Shown here: piece by piece, positions 49,230-60,984 of the stretch | Layout of the letters: each line of letters begins with the position of its first letter | Position numbering within the stretch: the first letter of the stretch is position 1 | Position numbers and translations under genes: made by a program | Assembly (NCBI GenBank): GCA_032622095.1 | Contig: CP136069.1 | Location: 13,438,450-13,502,449 of the forward strand | Source: Siphonodentalium dalli | Taxonomy: Eukaryota > Mollusca > Scaphopoda > Gadilida > Siphonodentaliidae | DNA: 64,000 nucleotides | Direction of reading: 5' to 3' | Notes under the pieces: model-generated | What the model was told of the DNA's origin: nothing | Seen by the model: the letters and a program-made list of their open reading frames with translations, nothing else | Database searches by the model: none

Positions 49230-49325
49230 GGGGCGATGAATCCTGGGGGGGGGGGGGTCTGACGAACAATTCAATACACAGGGCCGGGATGGGTGGATCG
49301 TCTTGAGCCAAGAAAACCCCATTTT
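49230..49325 (-). repeat. G-run/ACCCACCC dispersed repeat, copy 6 (right arm)
   Basis: A G run followed by tctgacgaacaattc, then gggatgggtggatcgtc. Right-arm counterpart of 19,085-19,165. Confidence 0.55.
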
Positions 49326-49402
49326 TCCTGGTGCTTGCAAACTTTATCCTGATGGCTTTTTTCCTAATTATTTACAAATACTGAGACTGTTTTATTGTTT
49401 TG

Positions 49403-50052
49403 TGATACCCATAATATATGAGCAGAGGGATGCTCGTATCCCGTTTCCACAGTAGAGGTATCCCTGTCTTGGACTCCGGTAGTGGAACATCACTAATGGT
49501 GTTCAGAGCAGTCTACCTTGCGGCAGTTTACAAATGTCATGATAAGAGTAATAAAAGCATAGAATATAACAGTCTAGACTACCTTGGGTTAACCACACTT
49601 TATCATATTCCCGTGTAAAAACAACTAATAGCGCAAACGCTCTTTATTCATGGCGTGGCATATTCGCCAGAAACGAATCAACAAGATGTAATAAACCATA
49701 CACTAGACCAGTAAATTTCCAGACCTAATTCCAGCCAATTCAGTTTGAACCCACCAAGCCCCTCATATGGAGACGAAAATGGGAGGAAATCCCAACGAAA
49801 AGGGGCCATAGTTATATATAGTGGAAGTTGGCCGCCGTCCCAGAATATGGACCCGACGTGTGTCTGTGTTATAGTATACCCAAATACTAATTTACATGTT
49901 ATACAGTTGATACTATCTAAATTTATTATCCCTAAACCAATATCGAGTAGATGGACGGACAGACCGACAGACGGTCGGACAGATTAATAATATAATGCGT
50001 CCGTTTTATTAGAAAACTGTGGTATAAATCTATGATTCCATATTATTTATTT
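49403..50052. other. Right-arm-specific 650 bp segment
   Basis: The left arm joins directly across it near 18,990-19,015. I found no clear terminal repeats or target duplication. It contains acggacagaccgacag-type GACAGACGG repeats near 49,955. It could be an insertion here or a deletion in the left arm. Confidence 0.55.
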
Positions 50053-50869
50053 AAATAACACCATTTTGGTTGAAAGGTGAATATATATATATATACATGT
50101 ATGTTGCAATCCTGACGCGCTTTACTTTGCTTTAGATTGAACTGATGTCTTAAGTAATTTCCAGTATGTTTTGTACAATAACATCAGTTTTGAGGGAATA
50201 ATTTATAATTAACTCGATCAATATTTAGCAACAAAATATCTTTTCCTAATATATAAAACTTAGACAGTATCATATCCTGTTAATATAGAATGAACATGAT
50301 CTCAGCTATCCTGGTATAACTAGATATGATCCAATCTGCAGTGATTCAATTGATGCAGATTGATGCATAAGCTCAATATTCAATGCCTTATGCCATTAGT
50401 GATCAAAAGTCAGGTATAATCAATAAGTTGTCCATAGCAGAATAGAATCTACATAATTATGCACCCATAATCTATCAAAATAAGGGTAACCAAATACATG
50501 CAGATGTGCAAAATATACATATTCTATTCCACTTTGAAATTATATTTAGAAAGAACACAAGATAGAACTATCACATTGGCGGGCACCATGGGTTTTATGA
50601 CAATAATTGTTACTATATATCGCTCGAAATCATCAAAGGTGTACCATTCAATTTGAATAAAAAATTTAGGTGCAAATTAGCAAATCATCTAAGACCTGCA
50701 TGAATACGCTGAAAATTATGATATCTGCTGCACGGTTAACAGAGAAATAACTTTATAGCTGCATCAAATAGTCTATCACTGCAGTGATCACTGAGAGGTT
50801 GTTTAAAAATTAATCAGCAATAAAATGCTAAGGGTGATGCCTAAATATTTTCTTTTAAAAAGCAGCTAT

Positions 50870-51030
50870 AAATGGAAAAATTATGGAAAAATGGGGTGGG
50901 TCCCCAATTTGTAAGATGAACAAAATATAAACAAATTCACATAAGGGAGTGGTGGTCCCAGGTTGTGTGGAATTTGTTCTTACCTCTGTGTATGGATTTG
51001 TTTTGTAGATACACCCCACCACCCCATGAG
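50870..51030 (-). repeat. G-run/ACCCACCC dispersed repeat, copy 7, at the outer edge of the right arm
   Basis: Has aaatggggtgggtcccc and later acaccccaccacccc. Homology between the arms fades inside this repeat. Confidence 0.45.
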
Positions 51031-51129
51031 GAATCAGGTTATTTTTCTCCAGCCAAAAACTGAATACGAAAATCATGTTACGTATAAGCACAGCTTTTTG
51101 AAATAATCAAACCAGTTGTCCATATGTAA

Positions 51130-51500
51130 CAGGGTCGCAAGTGAAATTGGACCCACCCGTATTGTTCCCGGGATCAAAGTAGGCCTACATTATACCAAAT
51201 TTGAGTCGGATCGGTCGAGGTCCAGAAACATGCCTATATAAGCCTATATGAGCGAGGTCAAGGTCAAGGAAACGTTCGCAAATGAAATTGGACCCGCCCA
51301 TATTGTTCCCGTGATCAAAGTAGAACCAGCTACCAAATTTGAGTGGGATCGGTCGAGGTCCATAAACATGCCTATATGAGCGTATTTGAGCGAGGTCACG
51401 GTCAAGGACACGGTCGCACGTAAAATTGGACCCGCCCATATTGTTCCTCGGATCAAAGTAGGCCTACAAACCAATTTGAGTTGGATCGGTCGAGCAGTTT
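51130..51500. repeat. Tandem repeat of about 140 bp, three units
   Basis: Shared blocks: aaattggacccgcccatatt, gttcc...gatcaaagtag, ttgag(t).ggatcggtcgag and gagcgaggtca.ggtcaagg. The overlapping minus frames are by-products. Confidence 0.85.
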
Positions 51501-51544
51501 TTCGAGTCTATAACACAAATACAGACAGAAGTTCCAAAATATAT

Positions 51545-54500
51545 AATAGACTAGAATATTAGCCCGCCACTTTTTTAATTTTGTTAATTAATTTTGTTGA
51601 TTAATTTTTTAATTTAATTTTTTTTTTCAATGAGTTAATAGTTAATATTAATTTTTTGTTTATTACATGAGTTAATTGTGCATTTTTAATTTACTGGATT
51701 TTTGAATTAATTTTTTTGATTAATTTTTTAATTTAATTTTTGGTTTTTCAATATTTTACCAGTGCATTTTTAATTTACTGGATTTTTGAATATTTTTATT
51801 TAAATTTTTGGTTTTTCATATTTTACCCGATTAGGACTTATTTTACCAGATTACGGTGAAGAAGACATAAGAATCACTGAACACGCAGTACCAGTCCCTA
51901 AAAGAGGTATGATTTAAGGTACATCGGGCGGAAAAAGTGACCCGATGAAAATTTCCCCCGTGCCTAGGAACGACAGACATAAGAATCACACAACACGCAT
52001 TTTTTTTTTCACACAACACGCAGTACCCGTCCCTAAAAGAGGTATGATTGGAAATTTCCCCCGTTCCTAGGAACGACAGACATAACAATCACACAACACG
52101 TTAATTCTGCCTTTTTAATCGAGATAAATGCATTTCGCGTTTTGCGTCCGTAGTTTCGTACGCATGGTTAACCGTTTAGCAACGTCGATGGCAATAAAGA
52201 GCGTTTGTCGGTTAACGACTCCAAATACGGTCAATATAAAGATCGTTGAAGCATTAACACCCGAAGTGTCGTTTGCGGTGATTTTGATGATTTGGAAGGG
52301 AGAAGCGGTGCTCTGAGCTTGTCCAAAATGCGACGTGGACGATCCCCGTGGGTTTTTACCCTTATATACGAAGTTTGAGCTCGATCCGACCAGTCGTTTT
52401 CGATTCTATGAAGTACCCACATATATACACATATATATACGGAAGTCTCAAAATATATAGTAGACTAGCATGTTAGCCCGTCACTGGCGGCGTTCGTCAG
52501 AAACATGACAATTTTAAATTAATTTTTTAATAAATTTTTTTTAATTTAAATTTTTCAATGAGTTAATATTAATTTTTTGTTTATAACATGAGTAAATTGT
52601 GCATTTTAATTTACTGGATTTTTGTGTTAATTTTTTTGATTAATTTTTGGTTTTTCAATATTTTACCCGATTAGACCTTATTTTACCCGATTAAAGCGAA
52701 GAAGACATAAGAATCACACAACACGCAGTACCGTCCCTAAAAGAGGTATGATTTAAAGTACATCGGGCGGAAAAACTGACCCGATGAAAATTTCCACCGT
52801 AGTAAGAATCACACAACACGCATTTTTTGTTTTCACACAACACGCAGTACCCGTCCCTAAAATTCCCCCGTTCCTAGGAACGACAAACATAAGAATCACA
52901 CAACACGCATTTTTTGTTTCCACACAACACGCAGTACCCATCCCTAAAAGAGGTATGATTAAAAAAATTCCCCGTTCCTAGGAACGACAGACATAAGAAT
53001 CACACAACACGTTAATTGGGCCTTTTAATCGAGATAAATGCATTTCGCGTTTTCATCCGTAGTTTCGTACGCATGGTTAACCGTTTAGCAACGTCGATGT
53101 CAATAAAGAGCGTTAGTCGATTAACAACTCCAAATATGGTCGATATAAAGGTCGTTAATGCCTTAACTCCCGAAGTGTCGTTTGCGGTGATTTTGATGAT
53201 TGGGAGTAAAGAATGAGTGCACAGAGCTTGTCCAAAATGCGACGTCGACGATTCCCGTGGGTTTTTACACTTATATACGAAATTTTAGCTCGATGGGTGC
53301 AGCCGTTTTCGATTCTATAAAGTACACACATATATATATACGGAAGTCTCAAAATATATAGTACTAGCAGGTTAGCCCGCCACCGGCGGCTTGTCCGAAA
53401 CATGACAAGATACATTCACATATCAAATTTCAAGTCGATAGCTCCATCCGTTTCAGAGATCTCGTCTGCGCATGCGCTGCACGGGCGTCGCACTGGTTCG
53501 CCAATACGACAACGACGACCGCCTGGTCAAACTACACACACGTACCAAGTTTCGTCCCGATCGGTCGAGAATCGTAGATTTGTATGAAGTACCCACACAC
53601 ACACACACACACACAAACATAAATATATAAGAGAGATATGTAAATTAGATAGATTGTATCAAAATATATAGGAGAGATATGTAAATGATCTACACACCAT
53701 TACTGGTGTTTGTCAAAGTTTAGTGGGGTATATCAATACTCATTCACGATCATATCATTGAGGTCCGGAGGGTGTGGGCTATCTCTCGAATACACGGAGT
53801 TCTCAAAATATATAGTATAGAAGAAGACTAGCATGTTAGCCCGCCACTGGCGTGGTTGGTCAGAAACATGACATTTTTAAAATTATTTTGTTTTTATTTA
53901 TTGTTTTTTTTATTTTAAATTGTTTTAATTAAATTCTTTGTTTCTGGCGGAAAAATTTACCTGATGAAATCCCCCCTTCCTAGAAACGACAGACAACGCA
54001 TTCTTTGTTTTCTTTTTTTTAACCTGCCCGTACCCGTCCTGAATTGAAAACAAACGCTTCCCGTCGTGAAATCTCTCTACGATAACATTGCATTGAATTG
54101 AAAACAAACGCTTCCCGTCGTGAAATCGCTCTGCATAATATTTTGAGTCTGCCGTACCCGTCCTAATGTCGTGAAATCTCTCTGCATAATATTTCGAGCG
54201 ATAACATTGCATTGAATTGAAAACAAACGCTTCCCGTCGTGAAATCTCTCTGCATAATATTTCGAGCGATAGGCTACAATCAGACTCCCGTAATACAGAA
54301 AAGTAGATAGCGAAAACGACGCTCTTTATATAGACACTGCGGAAAACGAACGCTCTTTATATATCAACGCTTTGAACCCCGAAGTGCCGATTGCCGTGAT
54401 TTTGAAGATTGGGAAGGGAGAAACGGTGCTCTGAGCTTCTCCAAACCGCGACCACGGCGGTGTTCGTGGGATTTTACACTTATATACGAAATTTGAGCTC

Positions 54501-55550
54501 AATCTGTCCACGCGTTTTCGATTCTATGAAGTACACACATATATATATACGGAAGTCTCAAAATATATAGAATAGACTAGCAGGTTAGCCCGCCACTGGC
54601 GTGGTTGGTCAGAAACATGACATTTTGTTTTTTAAATTTAATTTATGTTTTTTAATTTTAAATTGTTTTCATAATTTTTTTGTTTTTCAATGAGTTAATT
54701 GTGCCTTTTTCTGGCGGAAAAATTGACCCGATGAAATCCCCGCTTCCTAGGAACGACAGACAACGCATTCTTTTTTTTCAATGAGTTAATTCATGGTAAA
54801 CGGCCTAAACTTCCCCGTTCCTAGGAACGACAGACTTTTTAATGAAGAGCAATTATGATACCCGTCCCTAAAAGAGGTATGATTGAGCAGCCCCTGACAT
54901 AGGTTGTCCACCCTTACGAGATGGTCAATAGTCCTCGAAAAGAGCGGACAGTCAATTAACCCCGCCGTGAACCCAACACCAACGCGACGTAATTTTGTTT
55001 GGTATCATGTGTTGCATTCTAAAAATAGGTCGATTACAGTGGATTCGTTCATGACGAAATATGAGTGCGACAGAGAATATTGTTTGATCTAAAACAACTC
55101 GAAAGAATTGTAAATCAACTGTACTGTGAATTCCAATAAATCTCTCCGCATAGGAAAGTACTATTTACAAAGAATTGTAAATCAACTGCACTATGACTTC
55201 CAATAAATCTCTCCGCATTTCCCGTATATCTCTCTGCATAATAATTTTTTTCGATGCTAAATTTCGAGCGATAACGTTGCTTGAATTGTAAACAAACGCT
55301 CTTTTATATCGGTGCGTCAAAAACAAACGCTCATTAAATTATCACTTGATTAACCCCCGCCGTGCCTTTGCGGTAATTTGGGAGTGGGGAAAGGGTGCTC
55401 AGAGCTTCTCCAAAACGCGACAACTACGGTGTCCGTGGAATTTTATACTTATATACGAAATTTGAGCTCGATGAGTGCAGTCGTTTTCGATTCTATAAAG
55501 GACACACATATATATATACGGAAGTCTCAAAATATATAGTATAGACTAGC
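51545..55550. repeat. Head-to-tail array of 0.45-0.95 kb units
   Basis: Units start at about 51550, 52464, 53363, 53826, 54575 and 55544 with gactagca(t/g)gttagcccg, followed by cactggcg. They end with cggaagtctcaaaatatata then gtatag. Full units carry an AT-rich block, a ccgttcctaggaacgaca palindrome, a cacacaacacg block, an aaagagcgtt(t/a)gtcg block and a ttgagctcgat/cgattctat tail. Two units hold similar 60-codon frames (52128-52316 and 53016-53216, sharing SFVRMVNRLATSM and ALTPEVSFAVILMI). The later units lose the frame. The tail (a diverged short repeat and cgattctat...tatatatac) resembles non-LTR or non-autonomous element 3' ends. Confidence 0.8.
53590..53615. repeat. CA microsatellite
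   Basis: About eleven CA dinucleotides after tacc. Confidence 0.9.
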
Positions 55551-55574
55551 CGATGAGCCCGACGTTGTCCGGGT

Positions 55575-55950
55575 TATTCAAAAACCAAATTTCAAGTCGA
55601 TAGCTCCACCCGTTTCCGAGATCTGGTCTGCGCATGCGCGAAGCTTGCGTCGCAAGGGCTCGGCGACCCGATAAAAATCGTATCCGGGGCAAGCTACATT
55701 CACATAGCAAATTTCAAGTCGATAGCTCCACCCGTTTCCGAGATCTCGTCTGCGCATGCGCTGAACGGGCGTCGCACGGGCTCGGCGACTCGATAAAATT
55801 CGTATCCGGGGCAAGATACATTCACATAGAAAATTTCAAGTCGATAGCTCCACCCGTTTCCGAGATCTGGTCTGCGCATGCGCGAAGCGGGCGCCGCACG
55901 GGCTCGCCAATACGACAGCGTCGACCGCCTGGTCAAACTACACACACGTA
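55575..55950. repeat. CpG-rich tandem repeat of about 121 bp, three units
   Basis: Unit: aaatttcaagtcgatagctc, cacccgtttccgagatct, ctgcgcatgcgc, gtcgcacgggctcg. Period is about 121-122 (starts near 55586, 55709, 55830). A single related unit is at 53,420-53,530. The CG-rich blocks stand out against AT-rich surroundings. Overlapping frames of 119-121 codons on both strands are by-products. Confidence 0.88.
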
Positions 55951-56384
55951 CCAAGTTTCGTCCCGATCGGTCGATAATCGTAGATTTGTATAAATGACAG
56001 AAAAACATACAGACAAACAGACAAACAGAGGTCTTCAAAATATATAGGAGACAGATAAAATACAAGACAGATAACTCTATATATCCCGTCTACGCTCACG
56101 CTTTCCGAAGTCCAGCACTATGAAATTTCACTATTGTTAACCGGCTATTGACTCATGGAAATGTTGGGCGTGCAAAACGCGTTATTTTTGAAACAAGCTG
56201 GCGACTTTGTGAATTTTGATAGGCGTAACACAACTTATTGGATAAGCATAGAAAGGCAGCGCAATTCATCAAAATTAATGACAACTGGTGCAAATTTCAA
56301 CTTAATGCATAGTTTGTTGTGTTTATCTTTGTATACTTTCACAAAATTGGCAGTCTGATCCATGTACCATGGCAAATATTAGCC

Positions 56385-56740
56385 ATAGTTTTACCCCTAT
56401 AGAACGATTAAATGTGGAGAGAACCGACTCGATCAGGAGAGAACACAAACAATTATCAAAATTCGCGGTTTGTGTCGTTGTTATGACTCGCACAATGAAA
56501 GTTTCGTTCTTAACACGCTCATTGGTGCCACAGATTATGATGGGATTGAAAATAACTAATCGAAGTATCACCTAGATGCTTCAAAATTGCGATTTAACTG
56601 TCAAAAAGTCATGAAAATGTATAATTTCGATCATCAGGAACCGTCACAAATCAGTCAAGAACCACCACAAACCGGCGATAGAACAATTTCCGATGTAACA
56701 GTTCCTACACAGTGGCCTCGATATAATTGCGCTAAACTCT
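56385..56740 (+). repeat. Second inverted repeat pair, left copy
   Basis: Matches the reverse complement of about 60,985-61,330: ggaaccgtcacaaatcagtc, aagaacca(c/t)cacaaa and tgttatgactcgcacaat are shared. In a common frame both encode GENRLD(Q/E)ERT and CYDSHN, and both end in a stop after a DY segment. The function of that frame is unknown. Confidence 0.7.
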
Positions 56741-56954
56741 TATGTCACGGAGCATGCCGATACTACACAAGTGTCTTACTAAACCATTATGAGGCCGGGT
56801 TTAGGTGCTAATTATGTGATAAAATAGATAATAATTTTATTAAATTATTTTGATAGTTGTGTTAAAGACTTCTATATTATACCGAATGAACCCACTCTGA
56901 ATGCCGTATCTTCCTTTAAGGGCAAAGCCCCTGTGAGGCAGTCCATGACCACCT

Positions 56955-56983
56955 CGACACACACACACACACACACACACACC
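56955..56983. repeat. CA microsatellite
   Basis: About twelve CA units, followed by short acac clusters up to about 57,015. Confidence 0.9.
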
Positions 56984-57082
56984 CATAAATACCTCGACAC
57001 CTACACCCACACAAACATGGTTGATTCAAGTCGATCCAAGAGCAATAACACAATTACCACGTATGATCAATGTAACGATGAC

Positions 57083-58640
57083 GAGTTACGCGTCTTTGTG
57101 AATGTGAGACGGTAGTTACGGGGAGCGTAGAGTTACGCATCTTTGTGAATGTAAGGCGGTAGGTATTGGGTGCGCAGATGTACGCATATTTTTGTGAATT
57201 TTAGGCGGTCGGTGCTGGGTGGGCAGAGGTACGCATCTCTGTGAATGTGAGGCGGTAGGCATTGGGTGCGCAGAGGTACGCATTTTTGTGAATTTGAGGC
57301 GGTAGGACTGGTGTTGGGTGCGTAGAGGTACGCATATTTTTGTGAATTTGAGGCGGTATGTATTGGGTGCGCAGAGGTATGCATCTTTGTGAATTTGAGG
57401 CGGTAGGTATTGGGTGCGCAGAAGTACGCATATTTTTTTGAATTTGAGGCGGTCGGTGCTGGGTGGGCAGAGGTACGCATCTCTGTGAATGTGAGGCGGT
57501 AGGCATTGGGTGCGCAGAGGTACGCATTTTTGTGAATTTGAGGCGGTAGGACTGGTGTTGGGTGCGTAGAGGTACGCATATTTTTGTGAATTTGAGGCGG
57601 TATGTATTGGGTGCGCAGAGGTATGCATCTTTGTGAATTTGAGGCGGTAGGTATTGGGTGCGCAGAAGTACGCATATTTTTTTGAATTTGAGGCGGTCGG
57701 TGCTGGGTGGGCAGAGGTACGCATCTCTGTGAATGTGAGGCGGTAGGCATTGGGTGCGCAGAGGTACGCATTTTTGTAAATTTGAGGCGGTAGGACTGGT
57801 GTTGGGTGCGTAGAGGTACGCATATTTTTGTGAATTTGAGGCGGTATGTATTGGGTGCGCAGAGGTATGCATCTTTGTGAATTTGAGGCGGTAGGTATTG
57901 GGTGCGCAGAAGTACGCATATTTTTTTGAATTTGAGGCGGTCGGTGCTGGGTGGGCAGAGGTACGCATCTCTGTGAATGTGAGGCGGTAGGCATTGGTTG
58001 CGCAGAGGTACGCATTTTTGTGAATTTGATGCGGTAGGACTGGTGTTGGGTGCACAGAGGTACGCATATTTTTGTGAATTTGAGGCGGTATGTATTGGGT
58101 GCGCAGAGGTACGCATATTTCTGAATTTGAGGCGGTCGGTGCTGGGTGCGCAGAAGTACGCATATTTGTGAATTTGAGGCGGTAGATATTGGGTGCGCAG
58201 AGGTACGCATATTTGTGAATTTGAGGCGGTATGCATTGGGTGCGCAGAGGTACGCATATTTGTGAATTTGAGGCGGTCGGTGATGAGTGCGCAGAGGTAC
58301 GCATATTTGTGAATTTGAGGCGGTGGGTATTGGGTGCGCAGAGGTACGCATATTTGTGAATTTGAGGCGGTAGGTTGTGGGTGCGCAGAGGTACGTATTT
58401 TATGTGAATTTGAGGCGGTATAGGTGTTGGGTGCGCAGAGGTACGCATAATTTTGTGAATTTGAGGCAGTAGCTATTGGGTGCGCAGAGGTACGCATATT
58501 TGTGAATACAAGGCGGTAGGTGTTGGGTGGGCACAGGTACGCATATTTTGTGAATGTGAGGCGGTAGGTATTGGGTGCGCAGGGTTACGTATCTGTATGA
58601 ATTTGAGGCGGTAGGTATTGGGTGCGTAGGGTTACGCATC
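57083..58640. repeat. 47 bp minisatellite with 244 bp higher-order repeat
   Basis: The basic unit is gcagaggtacgcatatttgt, then gaatttgaggcggtaggtat, then tgggtgc (47 bp), with 45-53 bp variants, about 32 units. Between 57,204 and about 58,130 a five-unit block recurs exactly every 244 bp (ggcggtcgg at 57204, 57448, 57692, 57936). The rest is monomeric. Minus-strand frames of 411, 454 and 415 codons exist in all three frames, because the unit lacks stops and 47 and 244 are not multiples of three. I do not call these genes. Confidence 0.95.
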
Positions 58641-58975
58641 TTTTGGTATTATTTGGATTCTATCGTCGAGGCGGTGATTTTGGATTCGCACAGAGATGGC
58701 TTTATTTCAGAATCGATCGCCATTTAAACACTAATATTCTAGAAAGGAAATGACACATGCAGTGAAAAGCCAGAGTATTTTATCCTTCTGTGACGGGAGC
58801 TTCGTGATCGCGAAAAACCTGTGTCAATGCATTCCATCGGCGACACGCATAGATAATATAATGCATTGGTCTTACAGTATTTACTTGGATTGACATTGTA
58901 AGCCTGTGTATTCTCTTATATAATCACTTAAATCCTAGGAATTACTTTTGATGATCTCATGTTTAATAAAAATGA
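58641..58975. other. No gene seen
   Basis: Contains short phrases (caatgcattc, tctcttatata) like those in the hairpin at 25587, probably related element debris. Confidence 0.35.
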
Positions 58976-58979
58976 GCAT

Positions 58980-59445
58980 GCGCAGTGAGATATCGTTGAT
59001 TTATCCGACATATCGTCGTGAAAGCAAACATTTTATTTGAGGTACTATTACAAAACAATGGGGGGTGAGATGGATTGTCGCACTCGATGAACGCATTATA
59101 ATATTTGAAGAACGAACGATAGCAGCCCATGGTCGGACGACAGGAAAGGACTGGACCAATATCTGACAAAGTAAAGTGCCATTTTAAGACGACTTAACGC
59201 GATATTCTCTGCGAAATGGACAGCCATATCCAATATGCCCGTTTAGGCGAATATACAGTGATATATACTATAGGTCACAAAGTGTACACAATAATTCTCC
59301 TGGTGAAGAACTTGCTAATAAATCATACATTCTCTCCCCTGAAAATTCGGTCAAATCGTTTGACATACTAAGTACTTCTATCATTTTTTTTTATTTCTAT
59401 TCACGACTATATGCGATATAAATCAACGATATCTCACTACGAGTA
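58980..59445. mobile_element. MITE-like element with 45 bp terminal inverted repeats
   Basis: The left end has gtgagatatcgttgatttat and a following cgacatatcgtcgtgaa. The right end, reversed, has the same 20 bases and a diverged remainder. The arms are about 430 bp apart. No coding inside. Confidence 0.6.
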
Positions 59446-60045
59446 TATACTCACATGGCATCTTTCTAAAACATCAGACGATCAGCCAATGGACTTATCA
59501 ATAGTTAAAGAAGTCACTTTTGTTATTCAAGTTTCTCCATTAGAATGCATGTATGATTATTTTATGGTAACGCCGTCAGTTAGCTGGATATTTAGGCCAT
59601 AACATTAAACGCCATACATACAGATGTAGATGTATGTCCAATGAAAACACCATCCAACCGACAGCTATTAACCGTCCCGCAGCTATTTACCACCCATAAG
59701 CTATTTACCATCCGAATACCAAGCCTTACTGCTGGTATAAAAATAGATTAGATGTCTTCATAACCGATCGATACCCAACACATTGCTTGTTGACTTCTCG
59801 TGCGCGGGCACTATAGACACACTCGTAACCGGTATGATAGTGGGTTGTTTCGATCGATTGACCGTACATTCATTCATGGCTACTAGAATGAGAATACACC
59901 AGTTTGTCACACATAGTACTTCATGTCATGAATAATATCAAGTCATCAACGGAGATAAACCATGCATGGGATTTGTGTATAGCAGGAACCTGGAGATCGA
60001 GAGATAAACCATGCATGGGGGTTGGTGCCTAGATAGCACACATAC
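59446..60045. other. No gene seen
   Basis: A short triplication of agctattaacc / agctatttacca-type phrases at about 59,662-59,715 and a duplicated gagataaaccatgcatggg (59,951 and 60,001). Nothing else. Confidence 0.4.
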
Positions 60046-60215
60046 TTTGGGCCAACATTGTGCCAACGTCATATCTATCGTCGGGCCAACGTTGGGTCAA
60101 CTATGGATGTTGGTGGTTCGACGTCGAGCCGACGTTGGTGCGCCTCGAAACGACGTCGAACCAACGGTGAATTCCACTATTAATACGACTTTGGGGCAAC
60201 GTTGTGTTTGGGCGT
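60046..60215. repeat. CAACGTTGG palindrome cluster
   Basis: Repeated gggccaacgttgggtcaac, gacgttggtgcg and gacgtcgaaccaac phrases at 15-20 bp spacing. Degenerate short-palindrome repeat; dispersed copies are common in marine invertebrate genomes. Confidence 0.65.
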
Positions 60216-60984
60216 TAACAGCACGGATCGTGCTCCATTCGTAGGGAAGATTCCCCTCACATTAGGGCCTGCTTGTAATATTAACATCCGCTGAGATACA
60301 ACATACAAATAAATGTAAAGTCCCACATACTGTTTGTAACTTCGAATAATTATAATTGGAAATAACATTCAAATTCAACATATATAGACAAAAATGTATG
60401 CCGATTTAAATAATGACAAAATGACATGTCATTGATTTTAAGAATCTTGACCATCCACTCACTCTAAAGAAAAACATTTGTTATTGCTCTCCTGAATAAA
60501 GTTATCGAAAGTGCTAAATATTTTTTTAGCTTATAGATTCCTTTACGATACAAAATCATATATTTATTTCAGCTGAATTTGCGATTTTGTGCTCTCGATA
60601 ATGTTGGGAACAAAATATTCAAAAAATTATGTGGCTTTAAATTTTGGTCAGGTTACATCTTCTTCGAACATCATTATTCTGGAAGGTGATCTGATGTAGA
60701 TGCGCGAAATTTGAAACGGCCCAAAGTGCATATAATTAAATTAAAACTAGTAATCGCTCGTTTACCTACTATTAGTCCATGCTACTGTTCTGAGTACATA
60801 AATTCAATACAGCAATTAATTTTATCTGTTGACATATTATGAAGTGAACAATTACTAAGCTTGTTTGTATCTATGTGCATGCATGTCGCTTCTAGCATAT
60901 GTTGGAATGATTCATCTGAGAGAAATTAAACTCTTGGATCATAAAGATTAATTTATATATACAAAACCCAACTTATGATCACTG
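60216..60984. other. No gene seen
   Basis: AT-rich, only short frames. Confidence 0.4.

Larger units (their letters stand above)
38061..50900 (-). repeat. Right arm of the giant inverted repeat (about 12.8 kb)
   Basis: Reverse complement of 18,110-30,834. It carries arm-specific insertions at about 43,150-43,712 and 49,403-50,052. It lacks the left arm's two TTAA elements, keeping single TTAA empty sites at about 42,224 and 40,590. Inner homology stops at 38,061 (tcatgtctta) and outer homology at about 50,900. Confidence 0.93.

Noticed and set aside
18110-50900. Polinton/Maverick or Crypton-type giant element explaining the inverted arms
   Set aside because: No integrase, polymerase, capsid or recombinase frame is visible in the arms or spacer, and no target duplication was found at the outer ends.
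55634-56065. Frames of 119 and 121 codons on opposite strands
   Set aside because: Both are by-products of the 121 bp CpG-rich tandem repeat.
57116-58497. Three minus-strand frames of 411, 415 and 454 codons as protein-coding genes
   Set aside because: They lie wholly in a 47/244 bp tandem repeat, overlap in all three frames and encode the same repeated peptide by frame rotation.
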